From a virus: 43,086 nucleotides of DNA. Both the position numbers and the translations under genes were made by a program. Each line of letters begins with the position of its first letter. The first letter of the stretch is position 1. The DNA is taken from positions 1-43,086 of IMG/VR virus record IMGVR_UViG_3300025168_000175; one strand, written 5' to 3'. The notes below the pieces were generated by a model. That model was not told the DNA's origin. It saw nothing but the letters and a program-made list of their open reading frames with translations, and searched no databases. This document shows positions 1 through 7,956 of the stretch, in pieces.

Positions 1-205
1 TCCAATCAGTTGCAGCTAAAAGTGCATTACGTTTGGCTCTAATGTTAGCCATAAGTTTAGCTGGCTTTGCATCTTCAAATGCTTTTTCTTCAACATCCCG
101 TGCTGCCTCTTCTTGCTCTGACCATTTCGTGTCAATTCCGTTTACTGGTGTGTATCGGCAATCGACAGTATCGCCACTGCTATTAGTTCTTGTGTCTCTT
201 GCCAT
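1..205 (-). CDS. Tail fibre assembly chaperone-like protein (partial, cut by left edge)
   Basis: The reverse strand reads from an ATG at 205 to the window edge without a stop, giving the first 68 residues. The start is preceded by a good ribosome site (AAGGAG). The last visible residues, KRNALLAATDW, match the hallmark of the phage tail assembly chaperone family (Phage_tail_APC type), whose members end near an (K/R)RNxLLxxTDWT signature. Proteins of this family sit next to tail fibre genes and are thought to help fibre folding or assembly. Here it follows two fibre-like genes on the same strand. The C-terminus lies outside the window. Confidence 0.72.
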   Translation of the reverse strand, partial: MARDTRTNSSGDTVDCRYTPVNGIDTKWSEQEEAARDVEEKAFEDAKPAKLMANIRAKRNALLAATDW

Positions 206-216
206 TAACTATCTCC

Positions 217-930
217 TTAGGTGTGGCTTATGCCGTAAAGTGTTGCTCGACCTGACGCTATCGCTCCGCTAGATAGTATAAGCTGTAACGCATCGACGGC
301 TGTGACTGTTTTCCAGACAGCGTGTGCATCAGCGGCTGCAACATGAGTTCCTGCTGACTGAAAGATTGAGCCAGAACTAGCTAAATATGTGTATGCAACA
401 CCACTTGATGGATTAGAAATATATATTACTGAGGTAAGCCCACCAAATGCACCGTTATCTATGTCAGCCGCAATACCTAAACCAGAAGTTACACCGTTAT
501 CCCCATCAAAACTTGCTGCTGAAGAGTTTGATTTGTCGATAAAACTAAGATAACCAGAGGAAGCATATGATGACCCAGTATTTGTTGATACTCTTATCAT
601 AGCATCTACAGCATCTGTAGCGGGTAGTATGTTTGAAAGTACAAGAGCGTAAGTAGAGTAGGTACTGTTAATATTGCTAGTAAAAGTTAATGATGCACTA
701 CTACTAGCGACCTGACTTTGAATTAATATCCAAGCTCCTACAGCGGGTAACGTAGCAAATGCTAAGTTCTTTGATCCGTCAGTCTTTATATATTGGTTAG
801 CACTACCATCAGCGTCAGGCCAAATTAACTCACCATCACCCAGAACTACTTTCCCAGTTCCTAGCCCTTTGATCGTAACTGCCGTATTAGCGGTTGCAGC
901 AGTTATGCCATCTACTTTTAAATCACTCAT
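217..930 (-). CDS. Tail fibre-like protein, 237 aa
   Basis: The protein is rich in Ser, Thr, Ala, Gly and Asn with almost no charge clusters, typical of beta-rich fibre or receptor-binding proteins. The N-terminus (LKVDGITAATANTAVTIKG) resembles the start of tail-associated proteins common in marine podoviruses. The rest looks like a single jelly-roll-like beta domain, judged from composition only. Its ATG touches the last base of the upstream fibre gene at 930, so the two are translationally coupled. A role as a distal fibre tip or accessory fibre is inferred from position. No enzymatic motif is visible. Confidence 0.6.
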   Translation of the reverse strand: MSDLKVDGITAATANTAVTIKGLGTGKVVLGDGELIWPDADGSANQYIKTDGSKNLAFATLPAVGAWILIQSQVASSSASLTFTSNINSTYSTYALVLSNILPATDAVDAMIRVSTNTGSSYASSGYLSFIDKSNSSAASFDGDNGVTSGLGIAADIDNGAFGGLTSVIYISNPSSGVAYTYLASSGSIFQSAGTHVAAADAHAVWKTVTAVDALQLILSSGAIASGRATLYGISHT

Positions 931-2465
931 TATAGCACCTTAAATGTTGCACCAGAGGATATCGTGATCGTCTTTCCACTAGCTATCGTTAGGGGGCCAG
1001 TAGCAGAACCGTTATCAGTGGCTACCATTGTTACTGAATTATTTAGTACTTGTTGGTTGATGCGAATAATGTCACCTGAGTTACCCTCTGGAGCAGTAGT
1101 GCCTTCTCCAAGCCAACCGCCCCCGCCCCCGCCTACACCAAACTGCGTCCAAACAATTGAAGTGCTTCCAAGGCTGTCATCCTTGTCATTTGTGCAGATA
1201 AAGCTAGTGTCGGCAAAAGTACCGCCTTCTTCTACAAAAACAGCCGCTGAAGCTAATTCACCAATAGTGTTTGCATCAGCTGATCTTGCCCACGTTCCAG
1301 ATGCAACAACATAAATACCGTTTTGACTAGCTGTGCTTTGGTCTTTAACTAAAACTCTTTTGCCTACCGTTGCAGAAACGCCATCAACTGTTTGCACGCC
1401 AGAAAGGGTGGTGTTCGCACCTACGGCAGAAGCTAAGAAAACACTCGCTTTCCAATTCCCGCCGTTAGTGCTAACCAAAGTGTCCACATAAGCCTTGATA
1501 CTTTGTTGCGTAGCTCCAGCGGTTGCACTATTTGCCGACATTGAATCGTCATCTAAAAATGCTGTAATCGTAGCACCAGAGGCTAAAGCTATTGAGCCGC
1601 CAGAAACTAATCCGTCAGCCGACAATGTTGTTGTTGCTTGAACATCGTCAACCCAGAGCTTTCTCCATCTGACTGATGTTGTGCCTAGATCGTCGGTGCT
1701 GTCTGTGTCTGAAACAATGTTGCCGCCATGAGTAGAAAGCCCTGAAACAGTCGGAGTAACTAGAGTAACTGCGTCAGGAAGAGTGAGCGTTGGGTTTCCG
1801 CTGACACCATTTCCATTAGTAACAGTAACTTTATTAGCAGTACCTGTGAGAGTTCGGCCTGCGAAAGTGCTAGTAGAAGTTTGAGTTACTAATCCAGCGG
1901 TGTCATAAGCGGCTAAAGCTGTTAATGTAGCCGAAAGAGGTTGTAGAGTAGATGATGCAGAATTTTCAAGAGCAGTCCCGGCAGCATTCCACGCTAAAGG
2001 TGTACCCGCTGTTGGAACCGGAATCTCAGTTGAAGCTCCACCTGAATAAGAAATAGGGAATGCAAACGAACGATCAATATCTTCCTGTTGCTGCAGGGTC
2101 ATCATAGTTTGTTTGTCGAACTGTTTCTCTTGCGTATCCGCGAAGTAGCCGCCTTGGTTACTAAGGTCGGTCTGTTGCTCGAGCGTTAATACACGTTTGA
2201 TTGTGATTTTAATTGTGTCAGCAATAGGTGTACCTTGGTCTTGTGGGTACGTAATTGAGCCAGTGGCAGGGTAAGTTGTGATGCCTACGCTATATTTAGT
2301 AGCACCTGTACCTTCTACTAGTGTTGTCTCTACGCCTGTCGCGATGACCGTAGATGTTACAACGATGTCGGTAGAAGCAAAGATAACCATAGGACTGAAC
2401 GAGAAAACGAACGAGCTTCCGTTACCTGTAGTAGTTACTTTAGTAGTTTGGCTTGTAACAGTCAT
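930..2465 (-). CDS. T7 gp17-like tail fibre protein
   Basis: Residues 1 to about 145 match the T7-type tail fibre N-terminal domain that attaches the fibre to the tail. It has a beta-rich start followed by the conserved stretch ending in QEKQFDKQTMMTLQQQEDID. The middle (about 330-420) carries the common fibre module with GVQTVDG, VLVKDQS and NGIYVV. A run of six glycines precedes the C-terminal domain, which ends with a repeated TITISSGAT-type strand. The length (511 aa) is close to T7 gp17. It lies between the gp16-like ejection protein and a second fibre gene. Host range function is inferred. Confidence 0.8.
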   Translation of the reverse strand: MTVTSQTTKVTTTGNGSSFVFSFSPMVIFASTDIVVTSTVIATGVETTLVEGTGATKYSVGITTYPATGSITYPQDQGTPIADTIKITIKRVLTLEQQTDLSNQGGYFADTQEKQFDKQTMMTLQQQEDIDRSFAFPISYSGGASTEIPVPTAGTPLAWNAAGTALENSASSTLQPLSATLTALAAYDTAGLVTQTSTSTFAGRTLTGTANKVTVTNGNGVSGNPTLTLPDAVTLVTPTVSGLSTHGGNIVSDTDSTDDLGTTSVRWRKLWVDDVQATTTLSADGLVSGGSIALASGATITAFLDDDSMSANSATAGATQQSIKAYVDTLVSTNGGNWKASVFLASAVGANTTLSGVQTVDGVSATVGKRVLVKDQSTASQNGIYVVASGTWARSADANTIGELASAAVFVEEGGTFADTSFICTNDKDDSLGSTSIVWTQFGVGGGGGGWLGEGTTAPEGNSGDIIRINQQVLNNSVTMVATDNGSATGPLTIASGKTITISSGATFKVL

Positions 2466-2491
2466 CTTGGTATCCTTATAGTTGAGCGCAT

Positions 2492-2507
2492 GGTATCACG
2501 TGACACC
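2492..2507. promoter_or_regulatory. Dispersed palindrome copy 1
   Basis: GGTATCACGTGACACC, one mismatched pair from the perfect palindrome. It lies in the 61-base gap between the fibre gene start (2465) and the end of the gp16-like gene (2527). A role as operator or stop site is inferred from repetition, not shown. Confidence 0.6.
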
Positions 2508-2526
2508 GGCTTAGTCACTACTTTCT

Positions 2527-5500
2527 TCACTCGAGATCTCTATCTTTCATATATGGAGAATTCTTATTTTTTTCTTTTACTGCCCCAGTCGACCACCCTA
2601 ACGACAAAGGCACTCCTCCGGTCTTTGCGTCTAGAGTTTTATCTACGCCTCGTAGCATATTATATATAGATTTTGATGGAACTCCGAGAAGGTTTTGTAC
2701 AGCTTCAAAAGTTTTTTCTAATACTTTAATTTCGTCGGTTACATCCCCAAAAGTGTAACCTGCCATCTCTTCGATAGCTTCAGTCACGTCGGCAAACATT
2801 TGCAAAGGATGCCTAATGTCTAGAGAGTACGGATCGCCATCTCCAATTATTTGTTGCGAAATATAGTCAAGTAGATCGCCAATTATGAATAGACCGTTTG
2901 CTGCTCCCCAAATCGAAGCTCGTATTTGTTTTTCTTCATCCCAACCGTAGTTACTAGCGAATTGAAGTAGATTCGGAATAACAAGGTGAAATATAACGAT
3001 AGCTTTAGCAACCTCTGCATTTGTTGTGCGGCCTCGCGCTCTCTCTACAATCGCTGAATATTCAGCCCGAGCCAGTGCATTAGCGGAAGATTTAAATAAA
3101 GCTAATACTCTACCGTACCCAGAACTGCGCTGTTGCTCTGAAACTTGATCAGGATCGTAGGATTGTTGTGTGCGAACTGCTATTTTTTCCATAGATCGCA
3201 AGGCTCGTTTTTTAGCTTCTTGAGGACTCACTCCGCTCTTTATTAACGCTCTACGTTTAGCCCAGAAATGAGCGTATCCTCCAAGCAAAATAGCACCTTT
3301 ATCTCCGATTCTTATATTTAACGTCAAAGCTGAAGTAAGTCTTGGATTACGCCCTAAAACATTTAAAACTCTATTACCGAAAGCATCAGCGGATAAATCA
3401 GCAAAATCTTGATCTCGGCGGTTTCCCCGTAGATTAAAGAACTGTGAGTCATTCATATCTTTCCACGCTTGTTTTGGATGCGAGATTAAATGGCCAATGC
3501 CCAAAGCAAAATCTAAAGAACTGATACCTTCAGCAAACGCAGGAAAGGATAATAGCTGCTTTATTGTAATTAGAGGCCGCACAGCAAGAGTGCCAACCGC
3601 AAAATTTCGCAGATTGGTAACTAAAAATTGTTCTACTATAGAGCCAGCCTGAACTCCTTTTCGACTAAAATACTCGATGTCTTTAGCAATCATTTGTCGA
3701 TAGTGCTCATTATACGTTCGCTCAATATTGCTCAGAGTGTTGCCATCAAAAACTGACATAAGAATTCTTACTTTGTCATGGTACGCAATATAATATTCCA
3801 TCTCTGCGATGTGGCTTGTAGCTACTGCATAGAAATTACGACGGCGTAAGGGTTTAACACTCTGTGTACGAGAAGTTAAAGCCCCAGATCCGGGAGCTCC
3901 TCTGTATAATATGGCTTTCAAAAACTCATCTGTTTGCGAATCCCCAAGTCTGCTGATGGGGATGTATAATTCTTCTTGCGGTAAATTTACTCCTTCAGCT
4001 TTCCTGTAGACTTTGTTAATTCTTGTGTAGTACTCGTTGTAAAATTTAGTTAACGCTGAAATCATCCTATATTCTTGGGTCGTAACTTCATTGCGTAAAG
4101 CGTCGATCATATCTTGCGAGAAGGCATCACCTTTTTTATTTCGAGCTTTTGATTCAATACTTGGTTGTTGCAACTCAGCCACCAGTTGGAGAAGTTCCCC
4201 TCGATTCATTATTAAAGGTTGAAGATTATTAGCAGTATCGGGGAATTTTCCAAGGTTTACTTGCGTTGTCGAAAGGTCTTGCATAAATTTTAGTAGATTT
4301 GTTGAGGAGATACCCGTGGCTTCTTGCATAAGCTCTTGAAGGCGATTAGATGTTGTGTAGCGCCCTAACTCAGCCGTCCGAGCTTCATCAAATAAACTAA
4401 TACTGTCGAGAAAAGCGTTAACTCTCACTCTATCACTAGACCGCAAAATACGTGCTATCTTATTCCACCACGCTCCAGACGCACCGAGCATAGCCACTTC
4501 CATCTTTAAAAGAGTTTTCTTTATTCTCCCGCCTTCGCGATTACCCCCTCGTTCTTCAATCATAACAGGATCGCCGTTTTCGTCTAGCACTGCATTACCG
4601 TCTTCGTCTAATTTCTCTGTCGTGTTAATTACTGGATCTAACAAATTACGAAACTCTATGCGTAAATCAGCTATTCTTTTGGCCTCAGCAAACGCATTGT
4701 TTTTATTTATCGTTTTACCTTCACTAATTACGTCTTGCAGATCAGTTAATAATTTCTCTAGCTCGACTATATCTGTAAGCTTTGGGTCTTGCACCGCAAC
4801 GCCTAGAGCCATTCTTTCTATCTTCTCTAAAGCCGAAGGAACTTGAGAAGGGTCAGCCTGCCGATTAGCAAGCTCGAGCTCTGCGTTTTCGGGGGCCATA
4901 TTTAATAAGCCGCTAAGGTTATCTATCGTACCAGAGATCTCAGGAGTTAATTTTCCCTTTGGTTTCCCAGTCATCTTAGTCTTGTGCTGCTTTAATAATT
5001 TTTCTATAGCCGCCTTGATCTGCTTGCGTCGAGCTTGATCCATAAGTTTTAATGCTCGTGCTTCTTCTTTCGCAGTAACTTTTTTTAACGCTTCTAGAGT
5101 AGGGGCATTAGAAACCCGATCCCCCATACGCTTGCGTTGCTCGGCTGTTACTGCTGTGCCTTTCAACGTCGCGTCAAGAGCTTTTCGTATTTCTTTCTTA
5201 GCTTCTGTTAGCACCTTGCCAGCACGTAAGGCCGCTCTAAAAGCTTGCTTCGCTGCTCTAACGCTTTCTTTGTTGATTGCTACGCCTAGTTTCTGTAGCG
5301 TCTGCGCTTTAGTAATAATCTTTTTCTTTGCACGAGCTTCAGCTTTTGTTTTAGGAGTAGTAGCTACTACTTCTTGAGTGGCGCTTAGATCTTCTATAGT
5401 CGCTTGTACAAAAGGAACCGCTGCTAATCGATCAACCGCTCCTTCTTGAGGTCGTAGCATCGTAGGTCTTCGCGGATCTTCTCCCCAACGTATAGCAAGA

Positions 5501-7956
5501 GCGGGGCCACCCTCACCGCTAACTAGTCTCACAGGAATAAGCCTAACTCCTTCTCGAGCGAATTGTCTTACTCGGTGTCTTCCCTCATGCGATACTATTT
5601 TTGCTGATCCGTCTTCTTGCATCAGCATACTCATATAAGGGATATCAGAAAATTGGCCACCTTCAGCGGAGATCTTAGCTACTCGTGCAGCTTTTGTCGG
5701 ATCAAATCCTTCTTCGGCTATAGATATAAATTCTTCCGGCGACATCAAAACGATAGTTTCTCTAGAAGCAGTCTCACGTAGAGTGCGAAGGGCAAATTTA
5801 ATAGCTTTGTCTTCGAATCGCCCTAATACTTTAGAAAGATCAGGAGTACGCCCTTCTCCCGGCACTATGTCTTGCTCGAACTCTTCGATTAGCCCTGCTT
5901 TCTGAGCACTAACATTTATCTCTAACTGTTCGTCAAGAAGCACATTTCGAATGTCGGAAAGTTTTTCTAGCTGCTTCTCAAGTTTCGTAGTGCTCTCTCC
6001 TTGAAGTTCTGCGTTTTCAATTTTAACTTCAACTTCGCTCATACGAGTTTCTTGCTGAGAGATCTCTTGATCAAGAAACGCTAACCGCCCTTCGACTTCG
6101 GCAACAGATGTATCGATCTTCTTCTGCGCTGAGATAGCGATCAACGAATCTATTACGTTTGTCACTTGTTGGCCAGCGTCTTCAAGTATATCTGCTGATT
6201 TACGAGGTTCTGCCGTAGCTTTACGAATAGTCTCTTCAACTTTAGTTCTTAAATCTTCTGCGATTGCTAGATCTGCTAATTCGTCAAGATACACAGTTTC
6301 AGATATTGGATCGGCAAACACTTCTGCTGTAGCTTCGGATACCGTCTGTGTGTCTTTAGAGATAGCAAGGTTGTTATTGAACGCTTCGGCACCTTCTTTC
6401 CCCGAGATCTGCGATACAAAAGTTTCTAGCGAGATCTCAGCCGTAGTACCGTCGACAGTCATTCCTAACTGTTCTAAAGCTTGTTGCGGGTTTTCAAAGC
6501 GCGATGCCCACGTTACGAGAGTCTCTACTGGAACAAAAACGCTTTCGATTCCTGCAGCTTGCATCTGCGCTACACGGACTTCAGTGCTTTTATCGGCTGC
6601 TAATTGTTCTAATTCTGATTGTCTTTGCAAATTGCTAAATTCTTGTACAGCTTTGTTTTGTCGGCGTGATTGGACTAAACTAGCAGGAAGGTTAACTGAT
6701 CCTCCGAGCCACCCAGCAGCCATCGCATTGACAATATTTCGAGTTACTTCGCGAGTGTCCATATCTTGACCTGTGGCCTGAGATACAGATAGTTCTTCAA
6801 CAAACGTCTGGACTCCTTCTGTAAAACTCTCGACAACCATTCCCGTACCAGTAGCTTTCGATGCTCTCTTGGCTACTTCTTTAAGAGCTAATTTTCGTAA
6901 CCCTGCTTCGACGGATTCTACTCCAAACTTTTTTGACAACATAGACATGACGGAGATGGGAAGAATACTATCGAGTGCCCCGACGATAGCTCCTCCACCG
7001 AACACAATACCGGGAGCTTCTATATCTTTGTCAATTTTTTTAATTGCTGATTGTATAAATCCTGCTCCTAATACAAGAGAAGAAAGAAACGCACCGGACA
7101 CAGAGCCTATAGTAGCGCCTATCGCAGTTCCGGCCCCCGGAGCAATAAATGTACCAATCGTGCCTCCGGTATACGCTCCAGTTTTTGCTCCAGCTAATAC
7201 TAAAGCCATATTTGGTATTAACATCCCGGAAGTCTGGCTTACCCAATTGCTTAAAGATTCCCAGCTATTAATGTCGCCTTCGAAAACATCTATCGTTTTA
7301 CCTTTATACTCTGAAGCCTGCCCTTGCTGTACTTCAGCTTTAAATTGCGCTTTAGCTTCGAGGCTCTCAAATCCAAAAGCTTCGGAAAATGCTTCAATAG
7401 TTCTAAAAAAAGCTTCTTGCGAAGTATCTACGGTGCGTCCGAAGCTATCTGAAAAAGTCATCTGTCTAGCAATTTTTTCAGAAGCAATAAGATTTGGCTT
7501 ACTATTTTGTCCTATAGTGATTAGATCCATATCTCTATCAAATAGACTTTCAGTAACAGGAGCGTTAGAATCTCGTTCTCTTACTTGTTGAAGTTTAAGT
7601 TTGTTCTTTAACTCATCACGAGTAGTGTCCGAGATTGCAGCATTAGGAACTCCAGCTTCTAAAGCAAGTTTTCGGTCTTCTGCAGCTTGAGTAGAAGTTT
7701 TTTGCTGCGCGATTAGTCCGTTGCGAGTACGACTAAGATCATTATTTTCGCCACTATCCTCACCAATATCAGATGCTTCAGAGAATATTGACGAAGCTCC
7801 TGCAGGTTCATCTATTGATGTTAGATTTGTGTCGTCCTCTTCTCCACCGAAAAGATTGAAGTCACTGTCGCCCCCGCTTACAAGTGGCTCGTTAAGGATA
7901 TCTGTGTCGTTACTGCTCGTCGGTACTGTTGCTCCGGTAAGCCCTAGTTCAGCCAT
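2527..7956 (-). CDS. Giant internal virion (DNA ejection) protein, gp16-like position, 1809 aa
   Basis: This is the largest gene and the third and last of a gp14/gp15/gp16-like set, so a role in the ejected core that carries DNA across the envelope is likely. Residues about 250-305 form a Gly/Ala-rich hydrophobic stretch that could insert in a membrane. The central third is Lys/Glu-rich and predicted coiled coil. Near residues 785-800 is a HEGRHRVRQF motif followed by a PVRL strand. This resembles the GRHR-type phosphate-binding motif of ParB/sulfiredoxin-like folds found in large phage polyvalent proteins. The C-terminal 500 residues are mixed helical with hydrophobic segments. No lytic transglycosylase motif like that of T7 gp16 is visible; a lysozyme domain lies in the preceding gene. 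It overlaps that gene by one base. Confidence 0.72.
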   Translation of the reverse strand: MAELGLTGATVPTSSNDTDILNEPLVSGGDSDFNLFGGEEDDTNLTSIDEPAGASSIFSEASDIGEDSGENNDLSRTRNGLIAQQKTSTQAAEDRKLALEAGVPNAAISDTTRDELKNKLKLQQVRERDSNAPVTESLFDRDMDLITIGQNSKPNLIASEKIARQMTFSDSFGRTVDTSQEAFFRTIEAFSEAFGFESLEAKAQFKAEVQQGQASEYKGKTIDVFEGDINSWESLSNWVSQTSGMLIPNMALVLAGAKTGAYTGGTIGTFIAPGAGTAIGATIGSVSGAFLSSLVLGAGFIQSAIKKIDKDIEAPGIVFGGGAIVGALDSILPISVMSMLSKKFGVESVEAGLRKLALKEVAKRASKATGTGMVVESFTEGVQTFVEELSVSQATGQDMDTREVTRNIVNAMAAGWLGGSVNLPASLVQSRRQNKAVQEFSNLQRQSELEQLAADKSTEVRVAQMQAAGIESVFVPVETLVTWASRFENPQQALEQLGMTVDGTTAEISLETFVSQISGKEGAEAFNNNLAISKDTQTVSEATAEVFADPISETVYLDELADLAIAEDLRTKVEETIRKATAEPRKSADILEDAGQQVTNVIDSLIAISAQKKIDTSVAEVEGRLAFLDQEISQQETRMSEVEVKIENAELQGESTTKLEKQLEKLSDIRNVLLDEQLEINVSAQKAGLIEEFEQDIVPGEGRTPDLSKVLGRFEDKAIKFALRTLRETASRETIVLMSPEEFISIAEEGFDPTKAARVAKISAEGGQFSDIPYMSMLMQEDGSAKIVSHEGRHRVRQFAREGVRLIPVRLVSGEGGPALAIRWGEDPRRPTMLRPQEGAVDRLAAVPFVQATIEDLSATQEVVATTPKTKAEARAKKKIITKAQTLQKLGVAINKESVRAAKQAFRAALRAGKVLTEAKKEIRKALDATLKGTAVTAEQRKRMGDRVSNAPTLEALKKVTAKEEARALKLMDQARRKQIKAAIEKLLKQHKTKMTGKPKGKLTPEISGTIDNLSGLLNMAPENAELELANRQADPSQVPSALEKIERMALGVAVQDPKLTDIVELEKLLTDLQDVISEGKTINKNNAFAEAKRIADLRIEFRNLLDPVINTTEKLDEDGNAVLDENGDPVMIEERGGNREGGRIKKTLLKMEVAMLGASGAWWNKIARILRSSDRVRVNAFLDSISLFDEARTAELGRYTTSNRLQELMQEATGISSTNLLKFMQDLSTTQVNLGKFPDTANNLQPLIMNRGELLQLVAELQQPSIESKARNKKGDAFSQDMIDALRNEVTTQEYRMISALTKFYNEYYTRINKVYRKAEGVNLPQEELYIPISRLGDSQTDEFLKAILYRGAPGSGALTSRTQSVKPLRRRNFYAVATSHIAEMEYYIAYHDKVRILMSVFDGNTLSNIERTYNEHYRQMIAKDIEYFSRKGVQAGSIVEQFLVTNLRNFAVGTLAVRPLITIKQLLSFPAFAEGISSLDFALGIGHLISHPKQAWKDMNDSQFFNLRGNRRDQDFADLSADAFGNRVLNVLGRNPRLTSALTLNIRIGDKGAILLGGYAHFWAKRRALIKSGVSPQEAKKRALRSMEKIAVRTQQSYDPDQVSEQQRSSGYGRVLALFKSSANALARAEYSAIVERARGRTTNAEVAKAIVIFHLVIPNLLQFASNYGWDEEKQIRASIWGAANGLFIIGDLLDYISQQIIGDGDPYSLDIRHPLQMFADVTEAIEEMAGYTFGDVTDEIKVLEKTFEAVQNLLGVPSKSIYNMLRGVDKTLDAKTGGVPLSLGWSTGAVKEKNKNSPYMKDRDLE

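Noticed and set aside
930-2465. Diversity-generating retroelement expected from BPP-1-like head genes
   Set aside because: No reverse transcriptase and no template/variable repeat pair was seen near the fibre genes in the window.
6869-7591. 240-codon plus-strand frame and similar long frames at 8344-8934
   Set aside because: They lie fully opposite well-supported ejection protein genes and have no ribosome site or recognisable protein features.
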